NCBI RefSeq assembly: GCF_001720485.1
Contig: NZ_CP017114.1
Coordinates: forward strand, 248,001 to 312,000
Reading direction: 5' to 3'
DNA length: 64,000 bases
Source of the DNA: Cobetia marina
GTDB lineage: Bacteria > Pseudomonadota > Gammaproteobacteria > Pseudomonadales > Halomonadaceae
Part shown: piece after piece, positions 1 to 8,442 of the stretch
Layout of the letters: every line of letters begins with the position of its first letter
Position numbering within the stretch: position 1 is the stretch's first letter
The notes under the pieces: model-generated
Database searches by the model: none
What the model was told of the DNA's origin: nothing
The model's input: only the letters and a program-made list of their open reading frames with translations
Program-made: the position numbers and the translations under genes

Positions 1-223
1 CGGCCAGCCAGCTGCCGATGTACTGCTCGGTGCGGCCCTGGGTCTCGCCATTGGGCGGGACAGGGTACATCTCGGCGGTATCGATGAAGTCGATGCCGGC
101 ATCGAGCGCACGATCCAGCTGCTGGTGGGCATCGGCTTCGCTGTTCTGCTCACCAAAGGTCATGGTGCCAAGGCACAGCAGACTCACGTCAATGCCGGTG
201 CGGCCTAGAGCTCTACGTTGCAT
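1..223 (-). CDS. tas: Tas-like aldo/keto reductase, N-terminal part
   Basis: Reading leftwards from an ATG at 223, with a GGGGAAT purine run upstream as ribosome site, the first 74 codons match the start of the Tas subfamily of NADP(H)-dependent aldo/keto reductases. The stretch GTMTFGEQNSEADAH is almost the E. coli Tas sequence, and DFIDTAEMYP carries the Asp and Tyr of the catalytic tetrad at the end of the second beta/alpha unit. The rest of the (beta/alpha)8 barrel lies beyond the left edge, so Lys, His and the cofactor site cannot be judged. Cytosolic; the physiological substrate of Tas proteins is not settled. Confidence 0.88.
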   Translation of the reverse strand, partial: MQRRALGRTGIDVSLLCLGTMTFGEQNSEADAHQQLDRALDAGIDFIDTAEMYPVPPNGETQGRTEQYIGSWLA

Positions 224-537
224 GCAGGATTCCCCTGTCGGGTGGTTGGCAAAAGCGGGTAAGGCGAGCGTGCGTCGCCTGCGTGTGTCAGGGCAGGTGC
301 GGCGGCGGTTTCACTCGCGGGACGGCGCACATATTAGCAGCGTAACAAAAACCCACAAGGCGGGCTTGAGTCCCCCTGATTGCGCGAGTATGCTTGGCGC
401 CCCGTTGTCAGGGGAGCAGCCTCGCGAGGCCGCCCGCATGGGCAAACTGACAGCGTTGGCAAGGAGAACAGCGTCGCAGGCTCAGGAAAGGGCCAGATAC
501 GGCGTCATCCCTCTTATCTGTTTCAAGGTTACTCGTC
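224..537. other. Divergent intergenic region, no gene seen
   Basis: This 314-base stretch separates the divergent tas-like gene and the Sel1 gene. It should hold both promoters. I found no convincing -35/-10 pair, hairpin or small reading frame with a good ribosome site. Confidence 0.5.
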
Positions 538-1023
538 ATGCCGCAGGCCTCAACCCTGATGACCGGACTGAAATACCGCCTGGCGGAGCGTCTGTTCCAC
601 GCCTCCTGGCTTTCCGGCTCTCAGCAGAAGCATCGTCTGACCATGCGTCTGTTCAATCACTGCGCTAAGGCCGGTCATACCGGTGCGCTGTCATTGTACG
701 GCCACATGCTGTTCCAGCGCGGCAGTTCGGCGCAGGAAAAGGCCAAGGGTGCCCGTTTCGTCGTCAAGGCGGCACAGGCGGGTGACATCCATGCCCAGTA
801 CCAGGCAGGGTGCATCTACGAGCATGGCTGCGCGCAATACCAGAGTGACCCGGCCAAGGCCGTGACCTGGTATGCACGTGCGGCAGAGCGTCATCATGCG
901 CTTGCCGCGCAGCGTCTGGCACGTGCCTATCGTGAAGGCTCGCTGGGGCTGGCGGTCTGCCCGCACAAGGCGGAGCACTGGGAAGCGCATGCACGCAGCG
1001 GTGACGAAGCCGCCCTCCACTGA
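538..1023 (+). CDS. Sel1-like repeat (TPR-type) protein
   Basis: The 161-residue product is made of Sel1-like repeats: helix-turn-helix units with the A-x-x-G-x-x-x-A-x-Y-x-x-G pattern at about residues 44-79, 80-116 and 117-150 (for example AAQAGDIHAQYQAGCIYEHG and AVTWYARAAERHHALAAQRL). Such repeats form a solenoid that binds other proteins, and no enzyme domain is present. No secretion signal is obvious, so it is probably cytosolic. Translation may start at 538 (AAGG upstream) or at the in-frame ATG at 559. A strong hairpin follows, so the gene looks monocistronic. The partner is unknown. Confidence 0.75.
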   Translation: MPQASTLMTGLKYRLAERLFHASWLSGSQQKHRLTMRLFNHCAKAGHTGALSLYGHMLFQRGSSAQEKAKGARFVVKAAQAGDIHAQYQAGCIYEHGCAQYQSDPAKAVTWYARAAERHHALAAQRLARAYREGSLGLAVCPHKAEHWEAHARSGDEAALH

Positions 1024-1063
1024 GCCAATCCGACGGCTGCTGCCGTCGTCGATCGCCTCCTCT

Positions 1064-1092
1064 GACAGCGCCCTCCTCGTGAGGGCGCTGTC
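1064..1092 (+). terminator. Hairpin after the Sel1 gene
   Basis: A perfect 12-bp stem (GACAGCGCCCTC with its complement) around a 5-base loop begins 40 bases after the Sel1 stop codon. There is only a weak T-rich tail (TCGTCTCC). Confidence 0.6.
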
Positions 1093-1221
1093 GTCTCCGT
1101 CTCTTCTGATGCCAACCGGATGAGCAGGACTCGCCAAACGGGGGGCAATTCCCGTAACCTGAAGACATTCAACCCCTTCTTGCCTGGTCCTTGGCTGCCT
1201 GAGATACCGTGGGAGACGCGT

Positions 1222-1722
1222 GTGACGCTGCCTATTCTGCTCGATATTGAAGCCTCCGGCTTTGGCCGCGGCAGCTACCCGATCGAGATCGGTCTGGCGC
1301 GTACCGATGGCAGCAGCTGTGCCTTCCTCATCCAGCCGCTGGAAGAGTGGGTGCACTGGGACCCCAAGGCTGAGTTGTTGCATGGCATTTCACGCGCCCG
1401 ATTGGCACGTGAAGGTCGCCCGGTGCGGGAAGTGGCGCAGTGGATCAATGATGAGCTAAGCGAGACACGTATCGCGTACAGCGATAGCTGGGGCTACGAC
1501 AATACCTGGTTGTCGTTGCTGTTCCATCATGCCGGCATGCTGCCGCACTTCCGGCTGGAAGCGCTGCGCCGGCTGCTGGATGAGGAGCAGCTGAATCGCT
1601 GGGCCGAGCTCAAGGAAGCCGTGATCGCCGAAGGCGGCATCCAGCGCCATCGCGCTGGAGATGATGCCCGTCTGCTGCAACTGACCTGGCAGAAGGCCCA
1701 GGCCATCGAGCGCAACGACTGA
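1222..1722 (+). CDS. DEDD-family 3'-5' exonuclease-like protein
   Basis: Starting at the GTG at 1222, with GGGAG nine bases upstream, the product has 166 residues. It shows the three exonuclease motifs of the DnaQ/RNase T fold: LLDIEASGFG (Exo I, Asp and Glu for metal binding), YSDSWGYDNTWL (Exo II) and HRAGDDARLL (Exo III with the His and Asp of the DEDDh type). An in-frame ATG at 1120 would add 34 residues of poor character, so the GTG is preferred. The length fits a stand-alone nuclease domain. Whether it trims DNA or RNA cannot be told. A bidirectional hairpin separates it from the convergent oxidoreductase gene. Confidence 0.75.
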   Translation: MTLPILLDIEASGFGRGSYPIEIGLARTDGSSCAFLIQPLEEWVHWDPKAELLHGISRARLAREGRPVREVAQWINDELSETRIAYSDSWGYDNTWLSLLFHHAGMLPHFRLEALRRLLDEEQLNRWAELKEAVIAEGGIQRHRAGDDARLLQLTWQKAQAIERND

Positions 1723-1765
1723 GCGTTCAGCCCGGCGAAAGATGACCGGCATGAAAGCCCCTGCA

Positions 1766-1790
1766 GAAGGCAGCCCATCGGGCTGCCTTC
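1766..1790. terminator. Bidirectional terminator between convergent genes
   Basis: An 11-bp perfect stem (GAAGGCAGCCC and complement) with a 3-base loop, with T-rich DNA after it on the plus strand. It lies between the exonuclease stop and the stop of the minus-strand quinone oxidoreductase and can serve both. Confidence 0.8.
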
Positions 1791-1816
1791 TTGCGTTCTG
1801 CCAGTCGACGACGGAC

Positions 1817-2785
1817 TCAGGCCCCGCTTACCGCCAGCAGCACCTTGCCGGTGCTGGCGTTGTCCTGCACATAGGCATGTGCAGCCTCGGCGTCCTGGAT
1901 CGGCCAGCTCTTGTCGATATGCGGACGTATCTCGCCTCGCGCCAGGCGTGGCCAGACGTGGACATAGAGTGCATCCAGCACCATGCCCTTGCCCTTGGGC
2001 GAGCGGGAACGCAGGGTCGAGCCGATCAACCGCTGGCGCTTCATCAGCATGCGGCCCAGATCCAGCTCGTCCATGCGTCCGCCCATCAGGCCGATCAATA
2101 CCATGCGGCCATCCTGGTTCAGGACCTGCTGATTGCCTGACAGGTAGCCGCCGCCGACCGGGTCGAGAATCATGTCAGCGCCGCCCCATTCGTTCACGGC
2201 ATCGACGAAACTGCCATCGTGGCGATTCCAGCCGGCATCGGCCCCCAGTCGCAGGCAGGTGTCCAGCTTCTCCTGACTGCCGACGGTCACAAAGCAGGGA
2301 TGGCCGAACAGGCCGCACAGCTGGATGGCAGTGGTGCCGATACCGCTGGCCCCGGCGTGCAGCAGGACGCGTTCCTTGTGCTTGAGGTTGCCCTCGATGA
2401 ACAGGTTCAGCCAGGCGGTGGCGAACATCTCCGGCAGGGCGGCCGCCTCACGCAGGCCGAAGCCCTCCGGCACCGGCAGTACCTGCAGGACATTGACCAC
2501 CACCTCTTCGGCATAGCCTCCGCCTGCCAGCAGGGCACAGACCGGGTCCCCCACCTGGAAGCGTTCCACGTGTCTGCCCACCTCGAGGATGGTGCCGCTG
2601 ACCTCGAGACCGAGAATCTCGCTTTCCCCGGCCGGGGGCGGATACTGCCCGGCGCGCTGCATCAGATCCGCGCGGTTGACGCCGGCCCAGGCCACCTGGA
2701 TACGCACCTCGTCCGAGGCGATACCTGAAGGGGCCTCGGTTTCCTGCCAGACCAGCGCCTCGTTCTCGACGGCTATCGCATACAT
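1817..2785 (-). CDS. NAD(P)H quinone oxidoreductase, PIG3 family
   Basis: A 322-residue medium-chain dehydrogenase/reductase of the zinc-free quinone oxidoreductase branch. The N-terminal GroES-like half has AGVNRADLMQRAGQYPPPAG, the signature of the PIG3 type. The Rossmann half has the glycine motif ASGIGTTAIQL, shifted to about residue 146, and DPVGGGYL later. The zinc-binding Cys/His set of alcohol dehydrogenases is absent, as expected. It probably reduces quinones with NADPH in the cytosol. The start at 2785 is supported by AAGGAG seven bases upstream. Its divergent neighbour is the double acyltransferase gene. Confidence 0.9.
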   Translation of the reverse strand: MYAIAVENEALVWQETEAPSGIASDEVRIQVAWAGVNRADLMQRAGQYPPPAGESEILGLEVSGTILEVGRHVERFQVGDPVCALLAGGGYAEEVVVNVLQVLPVPEGFGLREAAALPEMFATAWLNLFIEGNLKHKERVLLHAGASGIGTTAIQLCGLFGHPCFVTVGSQEKLDTCLRLGADAGWNRHDGSFVDAVNEWGGADMILDPVGGGYLSGNQQVLNQDGRMVLIGLMGGRMDELDLGRMLMKRQRLIGSTLRSRSPKGKGMVLDALYVHVWPRLARGEIRPHIDKSWPIQDAEAAHAYVQDNASTGKVLLAVSGA

Positions 2786-2971
2786 TCGCTATCTCCTTGG
2801 CTTGGCAATCGTGGCTGCCTTGCTGTGATCGCTCCGTCCTCAGACGGATGTCTGTCATCTCACTGTACGGGGACTGTGACGCACCTGTCATGAAGTGGCG
2901 CGATTCTGACGTGATATCAAGCCTCTGTTTCAGACTGCGAGTGACGCACCGCGTTGCGCAAAGGAGTGAGC

Positions 2972-4738
2972 ATGATCGATACCGCCCGTGTCATCGCCGC
3001 CAAGTATCCCGCCTTTGCCAGGCGCCACCCTCTGATTCGTCGCCCGGCGCTGGCGCTGCTGCGGCGTCTGGTTCACGAGAGCGAGATCAATGCCTTCCTC
3101 GCCGAGCATGCCGGTCTGCGCGGTTTTGACTTCATCGACCGTGTGCTCGATCACTTCTCCTTCGCCTACTCCGTCTCCTCGCGGGAGCGCGAGAACATCC
3201 CTGCCTACGGGCGAGTGGTGATCGTCGCCAACCACCCGCTGGGCTCGCTGGATGGGCTCGCGTTGCTCAAGCTGGTCGGGGAGGTGCGGCGTGACGTGAA
3301 GATCGTCGCCAACGACATCCTGATGAAGGTCGAGCCGCTGGCGCCCTTGCTGCTGCCGCTGGACAACCTCAGTCGCCGCGGGTATCGCAGGAGCAGCACC
3401 CAGATCTGCGAGGCACTGATGAATGAAGAGGCCGTGATCATCTTCCCGGCCGGAGAGGTCTCGCGCGCAGGACCGACCGGGCCGCGTGACGGCAAGTGGC
3501 TGTCGGGTTTCCTGCATTTCGCGCGCAAGACCAACGCGCCGGTACTGCCGATTCACGTCAGTGGTCGCAACTCGACACTCTTCTACACCCTGTCATCGAT
3601 CAACCGTGGCTTCGGCACGCCCCTGCTGGCCCACGAGATGTTTCGCCAGCGCGAACGTCAGCTCAAGCTGCGCATCGGGGAACTGATTCCGCTGGCGCGT
3701 CTCGACAGTGATGCCCTGAGCACCAATGCCAAGACACGCCTGCTGCGCAAGCATCTCTATCGCATCGGACGCGGCAAGCGCGGGCTGTTCGTGACCGAGA
3801 AGGCCATCGGTCATCCGGAGGAGCGCCAGGCGCTGCGTGAGGAACTGACGCCGTGTGAGCTGCTGGGTGAGACCCGCGACGGCAAGAAGATCTACCTGTT
3901 CGATGCCTTTCCCGGTTCCAGCGTGATGCGCGAGATCGGTCGGCTGCGCGAGTTGAGCTTCCGCCGCGTCGGCGAAGGGACGGGAGAGCGTCGTGACATT
4001 GACCGTTACGACGCGCATTACCGCCATCTGGTGCTGTGGGATGACGCCGATCTCGAGATCGCCGGGGCCTATCGCATCGGTGAGGTGGGCAAGATCATGG
4101 CGGCACATGGCGAGAAGGGGTTCTACAGCCCGACCCTGTTCCGCTTCACGCCGGAGATGTTCGCGCATATGCAGGAGGGCCTGGAGCTGGGGCGCAGCTT
4201 CGTGCAGCCACGCTATTGGGGGCGCCGCAGTCTCGATTACCTGTGGCAGGGGCTGGGTGCCTATCTGCGCCGTCACCCCGAGATTCGCTGGCTGTTCGGC
4301 CCGGTCACGCTCTCCAACAGCTACCCGGAGGCTGCTCGGGCGTTGATCGTCAGCTATTACCGCCACTACTACGGGGATGAGGAGGGGCTGGCGCGTGCAC
4401 GGGCACCGGTCGCGCAGAGTGCACCGGGCAGTGCCGCCCATGAGGCGGAGCGTCTGTTCGATGGTCAGGATGCCGAGGGCGATTTCCGTCGCCTGCGCGC
4501 CCAGCTGGACGCGATGGGCGTGACGGTGCCGACCCTCTACAAGCAGTACGCCGAGGTCACCGAGCCCGGCGGCACTCGCTTCCTCGACTTCAGCGTCGAT
4601 GCCGATTTCGGCTACTGCATCGATGGGCTGGTGATGGTCGATATCCGACGCATCACCGCCAGCAAGCGCAGCCGCTATCTCGGGGAGCCGGCCTGTCGCG
4701 ATCAGGCCGGTGCACGACACCCCGTCACGGAGGCTTGA
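2972..4738 (+). CDS. Double acyltransferase, ornithine-lipid synthase OlsF-like
   Basis: A 588-residue protein with two acyltransferase halves. Residues about 60-250 form a PlsC-type O-acyltransferase: NHPLGSLDG carries the catalytic His88 and Asp94 (spacing HX5D rather than the usual HX4D), and FPAGEVSRAG is the acceptor-binding block. The C-terminal half, from about residue 300, resembles the GNAT-fold N-acyltransferase OlsB (LFDAFPGSSVMREIGRLREL and NSYPEAARALIVSYY). This order matches OlsF, the bifunctional enzyme making phosphate-free ornithine lipids in some gammaproteobacteria. The start at 2972 has a perfect AAGGAG with five-base spacing. Substrate assignment is inference; a hemolysin-type annotation is a common alternative. 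Confidence 0.75.
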   Translation: MIDTARVIAAKYPAFARRHPLIRRPALALLRRLVHESEINAFLAEHAGLRGFDFIDRVLDHFSFAYSVSSRERENIPAYGRVVIVANHPLGSLDGLALLKLVGEVRRDVKIVANDILMKVEPLAPLLLPLDNLSRRGYRRSSTQICEALMNEEAVIIFPAGEVSRAGPTGPRDGKWLSGFLHFARKTNAPVLPIHVSGRNSTLFYTLSSINRGFGTPLLAHEMFRQRERQLKLRIGELIPLARLDSDALSTNAKTRLLRKHLYRIGRGKRGLFVTEKAIGHPEERQALREELTPCELLGETRDGKKIYLFDAFPGSSVMREIGRLRELSFRRVGEGTGERRDIDRYDAHYRHLVLWDDADLEIAGAYRIGEVGKIMAAHGEKGFYSPTLFRFTPEMFAHMQEGLELGRSFVQPRYWGRRSLDYLWQGLGAYLRRHPEIRWLFGPVTLSNSYPEAARALIVSYYRHYYGDEEGLARARAPVAQSAPGSAAHEAERLFDGQDAEGDFRRLRAQLDAMGVTVPTLYKQYAEVTEPGGTRFLDFSVDADFGYCIDGLVMVDIRRITASKRSRYLGEPACRDQAGARHPVTEA

Positions 4739-4754
4739 CCCATGCTGCTTGCCG

Positions 4755-5309
4755 TCAGGCCTGCTCGCCTGACGAGGGGGCCAGGCGGTCCAGCAGGGGA
4801 GTGATCTCGCGTTCGCTGATCAGGCGGGCGCGAGTATCCGCGTCGAGGAAGCCCGCCTCGACGGTGCGATCCAGAAATTCCAGCAGCGGCGCGTAGAAGC
4901 CGTCACTGTCGAGGACGGCGATCGGCTTGGCGTGAAAGCGCAGGTATTGCCAGGTCCAGGTCTCGAACAGCTCCTCCAGCGTGCCGATCCCGCCCGGCAG
5001 GGTCACGAAACCATCCGCCAGCGCGGCCATCTGCGCCTTGCGCTCATGCATGTCCGCCACTTCGATCAGCCGAGTCAGCCCGGTGTGTGCCTTCTCGTTG
5101 CGCACCAGCGCCTGCGGGATCACGCCGACCACCTCACCGCCTGCGGCCAGCGCGGCATCTGCCAAAGCGCCCATCAGTCCGGCACGTGCTCCTCCATAGA
5201 CCAGTCCCCAGCCACGTTCGGCGATCGCGGTCCCCAGTGCCTCGGCCTTCTGGCGGTGATGCGGGGAGGCCCCCTCGCGGGAACCCAGATAGACACAGAT
5301 GCGATGCAT
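4755..5309 (-). CDS. LOG family protein (nucleotide 5'-monophosphate phosphoribohydrolase)
   Basis: 184 residues of the LOG (lonely guy) family, which cleaves the N-glycosidic bond of nucleoside or cytokinin 5'-monophosphates. The hallmark PGGIGTLEE catalytic loop lies near residue 106, and YGGARAGLMGALADAA is the nucleotide-binding loop. ATG 5309 is chosen because AGGAG lies just upstream; a further upstream ATG at 5342 lacks this. The stop overlaps a small hairpin (4753-4774) that faces the end of the acyltransferase gene. The in vivo substrate in bacteria is usually unknown. Confidence 0.88.
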   Translation of the reverse strand: MHRICVYLGSREGASPHHRQKAEALGTAIAERGWGLVYGGARAGLMGALADAALAAGGEVVGVIPQALVRNEKAHTGLTRLIEVADMHERKAQMAALADGFVTLPGGIGTLEELFETWTWQYLRFHAKPIAVLDSDGFYAPLLEFLDRTVEAGFLDADTRARLISEREITPLLDRLAPSSGEQA

Positions 5310-5609
5310 GTTGCTCTCCTGAAGGTGTGTTGTGGCACGCAAGGTCGAGTGCCACGCCAGAATGTCGTGGTCTCCATCCTACCCGAGTTGTGCGGCGGGG
5401 CCATGACGCCTTGGCGCAACCTTGCCTTGCAGAGTGAGAGAGCATGCTCGGCGTGGTACCTGCATTCACGGGCCTGCTCTGCTACCCTTGCCGCCCCCGC
5501 AGGCGACGGCTGGCGGGCGCTGACGCCCATGAGCCTTTTCATCGGGGTGCACTCCAACATGACGCGACGTCCTGACGGCGGGCGCGGGACAACAAGGCAG
5601 GAGAGACAG

Positions 5610-6950
5610 ATGGCGCAGGTGCGCGGACGCTTCGCCAGTCGGCTGGGCTTCTTGATGGCCGCCGCTGGTTCGGCAGTAGGGCTTGGCAACGTCTGGGGCT
5701 TCCCGTCCCAGACCGCCAACAACGGAGGCGGGGCCTTCGTGGTGATGTATCTGGTGCTGGCCTTCCTGCTGGCGTGGCCGGCGTTGATGGCCGAGCTGGT
5801 CATCGGGCGGCATGGTCAGGCCAATATCGTCACCAGCATGAGTCTGGGGCGCGGCATCACCAAGCGCTTCGGCGCGCTGGCGGGCTGGGCGGGCATGCTG
5901 ACCGCCAGCCTGATCCTGGCCTTCTACGCCATCGTCGCGGGCTGGCTGCTGGGCTATACCGCCGCGCCGGTCAGCGCGGCGCTGGGCATGTCGTCCGCCG
6001 CCAGCTGGCTGACCACCTTCGACTTCACGCGCAATGTCTCGCTGACGGCGGTCTTCCTCGCCCTGACCATGGCGATCGTGGTCGGTGGCGTGCGCGGCGG
6101 GATCGAGAAATGGTCCACACGTCTGATGCCGCTGCTGCTGGCCCTGCTGGTGGGGTTGATCGGCTACGTGCTGACCCTGCCGGGCGCCGATGAAGGCCTG
6201 AGTGTCTATCTCACCCCGCAGTGGGATCGCATCTTCGATGCTGACCTGATGCTGAGCGCGATGGGCCAGGCATTCTTCTCGCTGTCGCTCGGCGTGGGGG
6301 CGATGCTGATCTACGGCTCCTATCTGGGGCCGGAGCAGAACCTGCCGCGTCTCGGCGTGCTGGTGACGCTGATCGACGTCGGCATCGCCTTCCTGGCCGG
6401 CCTGCTGGTGATTCCGGCCATGTATGCCGCGCGTCATCTGGGCGTCGAGATCTTCGATGCCGACGGCCTGCTCAAGAGCTCCGACACGCTGCTGTTCGAT
6501 ACGTTGCCGGCGCTGTTCGGTCAGATGGGTGGCGCGGGAGACGTCTTGATGGTGGCGTTCTTCGCGCTGATGAGCGTGGCGGGCATCACCTCCTCCATCT
6601 CGATGCTGGAAGTGCCGGTATCCTTCGTGGTCGAGCGTGGCTGGCTGGGACGGCGTGCCGCCACCCTGGCCGTCGGGGCCGCCATCATGGCCATCAGTCT
6701 GACCATCGCCGCCAACTTCGGGGCGCTGTTCGGTCTGGTGATCATGTTGACCACCCAGTACAGCCAGCCACTGGTCGCGCTGGTGATGTGTCTGCTGGTC
6801 GGCTGGGCAATGTCGCGCCATGCGCTGCTCAAGGAGATCCAGAGCGGGGCGCCGGACATCGAGTCCAGCCTGTTCTGGAAGATCTGGCCGTGGTACGTGC
6901 GCCTGATCTGCCCGCTGTGCATCGCCTTGGTGTTCGCGCACTCGCTGTAA
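5610..6950 (+). CDS. Neurotransmitter:sodium symporter (SNF family) transporter
   Basis: 446 residues with the LeuT-fold SNF signature near the N terminus: FLMAAAGSAVGLGNVWGFP, whose unwound helix 1 binds Na+ and substrate. About 11-12 hydrophobic helices follow, which is the usual count for the bacterial branch. It should import an amino acid or related amine with Na+ across the inner membrane, and the substrate cannot be read from sequence. The start at 5610 follows AGGAG. The reading frame is open far upstream to 4932, but that part is antisense to the LOG gene and is not used. A strong terminator follows. Confidence 0.88.
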   Translation: MAQVRGRFASRLGFLMAAAGSAVGLGNVWGFPSQTANNGGGAFVVMYLVLAFLLAWPALMAELVIGRHGQANIVTSMSLGRGITKRFGALAGWAGMLTASLILAFYAIVAGWLLGYTAAPVSAALGMSSAASWLTTFDFTRNVSLTAVFLALTMAIVVGGVRGGIEKWSTRLMPLLLALLVGLIGYVLTLPGADEGLSVYLTPQWDRIFDADLMLSAMGQAFFSLSLGVGAMLIYGSYLGPEQNLPRLGVLVTLIDVGIAFLAGLLVIPAMYAARHLGVEIFDADGLLKSSDTLLFDTLPALFGQMGGAGDVLMVAFFALMSVAGITSSISMLEVPVSFVVERGWLGRRAATLAVGAAIMAISLTIAANFGALFGLVIMLTTQYSQPLVALVMCLLVGWAMSRHALLKEIQSGAPDIESSLFWKIWPWYVRLICPLCIALVFAHSL

Positions 6951-6974
6951 GCCGAAACGCCCCCTGCACGACGC

Positions 6975-7002
6975 AAGAAGCCCGCCAATTGGCGGGCTTC
7001 TT
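6975..7002 (+). terminator. Terminator after the SNF symporter gene
   Basis: A perfect 12-bp stem (AAGAAGCCCGCC, loop AATT) ending in TTCTTCGTCTTG. The A-rich left arm also gives a T-rich tail on the minus strand, so it can serve the convergent DUF501 gene too. Confidence 0.85.
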
Positions 7003-7070
7003 CGTCTTGTGCCTCCTGGCCGACGGCCTCTGCTCGAGGGACTGAGTGTCGGCTCGATCGCAGGCAGGGC

Positions 7071-7598
7071 TCAGGGCAGCTCGGACAGCACGTCGTAGTG
7101 GGCATCGACCCAGTGCCCGATGGCATTGCCCTCGGCATAGGCGAGGTGCTGGGCGTACTGTGTGTGCAGGCAGCGCACCTGATTCCAGTCGCGGATGCCG
7201 CCGACGCCACGCTCACGCATCAGCTCAGCGAAGCCCTGGGACTCGATGGCGCTGCGCTCGGCCTCGCTCATGAAGCTCCAGCGCTCGGCGACATAGGCTT
7301 CATGACTGGCACGATAGCGCGCCAGCAGTTCCTCGTCGGTCTTGAGGCTCTCTTCCAGCTCCTTGATCACGCCTTCGGCCTCGATGCGTGACAGCGAGAT
7401 CTTGAGGCGCTCGTCGCTCAGCCAGTAGAGGGTCGGGAAGGGTTTGCCATCCACCAGCGAATGCATGCGCAGCACCAGCGGGGTGCCCTCGCCATCGGTG
7501 GCGGCCACGGCCTGGATGCCGCGCGGCTTGCGCCCGAGCTGGCGCTCGATGATCTCGAGCTCACGCGCGTCGGGACTATGATTGGTCAGGATCACCAT
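7071..7598 (-). CDS. DUF501 family protein
   Basis: 175 residues starting at MVILTNHSPDARELEIIERQ. The block RQLGRKPRGIQAVAATDGEG and the later MHSLVDGKPFPTLYWL are typical of DUF501, a family of unknown function with a conserved PTLYWL segment. The reading frame continues further upstream, but the family start is at 7598, inside the end of the preceding gene (23-base overlap). This suggests translational coupling with that small gene. No signal peptide or membrane segment is seen. It is the last gene of the minus-strand run from 10815. Confidence 0.8.
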   Translation of the reverse strand: MVILTNHSPDARELEIIERQLGRKPRGIQAVAATDGEGTPLVLRMHSLVDGKPFPTLYWLSDERLKISLSRIEAEGVIKELEESLKTDEELLARYRASHEAYVAERWSFMSEAERSAIESQGFAELMRERGVGGIRDWNQVRCLHTQYAQHLAYAEGNAIGHWVDAHYDVLSELP

Positions 7599-7905
7599 GC
7601 TTGCAGTCAGGCTCCAGCACACACTTGTTGGACCGGGAGACGGCCCGGAAGAACGCCTGGTTGAGCTGCTGGGGGCTCGGCACATAGCCATGCCACTCGC
7701 GCTCGCAGTAGTCACTGCCGCGCGCCATCAGCTCCGGGGCCAGACGATTGAACCAGCCATCATAATCGTAGGGGTCAAGGCCCGGCAAGCTGATGTGCGG
7801 GTAGTCGGCGAAGCGCTCGCCGAACCACTGCTCCAGCGAGGCCTCGACCTGCGCATGCAGCTCGGTCATGTCCGGATAGATCCACTTGCTGTAGCGAATG
7901 CCCAT
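7576..7905 (-). CDS. Small conserved-type hypothetical protein before DUF501
   Basis: A 109-residue acidic and aromatic-rich protein (KWIYPDMTELHAQVEASLEQ; DPYDYDGWFNRLAPELMARG) that I do not recognise. It has no membrane segment or signal. Codon use and composition look like genuine coding sequence, and it sits within a co-directional cluster with its last 23 bases overlapping the DUF501 gene. The C-terminal tail is short and polar and contains two Cys residues. A role together with DUF501 is only suggested by the overlap. Confidence 0.65.
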   Translation of the reverse strand: MGIRYSKWIYPDMTELHAQVEASLEQWFGERFADYPHISLPGLDPYDYDGWFNRLAPELMARGSDYCEREWHGYVPSPQQLNQAFFRAVSRSNKCVLEPDCKHGDPDQS

Positions 7906-7962
7906 CGGGCCTCCTCGCTGGCGTGGCGGCAGGGAGCGTCAGGGTGACAGGTGGCGAGAGCC

Positions 7963-8442
7963 TCAGTCCTCACGCGCCAGCGGCGCGAACTGCCCATTGC
8001 CCAGTTCACACAGTAGCGCGGGAGCGAGACCGATCTCCAGTCCTCGGCGTCCACCGCTGATGAACATCTCCTCCACCCCCTCGGCGCTGTCATCCACCCA
8101 CAGCGGCAGCCGCTTCTTCTGGCCCAGTGGACTGATGCCGCCGACCACATAGCCGGTGGCGCGCTCGGCGGCCTCGTGGGGGGCCAGGGCTGCCTTGCGG
8201 GCATGGCAGGCACGCGCCAGTGCCTTGAGGTTCAGCGTGCCGGTGACGGGCACCACGGCGACCACCAGCGGCTGGCGGGCACTGCTGCCTTCCAGCTGAC
8301 AGACGAGTGTCTTGAAGACCCGTGCCGGCTCAAGCCCCAGCGCCTGGGCAGCCTCTTCGCCATACGCAGGCGCCCGAGGGTCATGGGCATATTCCAGGGT
8401 ACGGTGAGGCCTGCCCTTGAGCAGCTTGAGCGCGGGTGTCAT
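7963..8442 (-). CDS. ybaK: Cys-tRNA(Pro)/Cys-tRNA deacylase YbaK
   Basis: 159 residues of the YbaK/aminoacyl-tRNA editing domain. The motifs FKTLVCQL near residue 44, VAVVPVTGTLNLKALA and YVVGGISPLGQKKRLP (the GGxSPxGxKK signature) are all present; the Lys in the FKTLV block is needed for hydrolysis. The enzyme removes cysteine mischarged on tRNA(Pro) in the cytosol. Its ATG overlaps the end of the upstream thioesterase gene by four bases (ATGA), which points to coupled translation. Confidence 0.93.
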   Translation of the reverse strand: MTPALKLLKGRPHRTLEYAHDPRAPAYGEEAAQALGLEPARVFKTLVCQLEGSSARQPLVVAVVPVTGTLNLKALARACHARKAALAPHEAAERATGYVVGGISPLGQKKRLPLWVDDSAEGVEEMFISGGRRGLEIGLAPALLCELGNGQFAPLARED

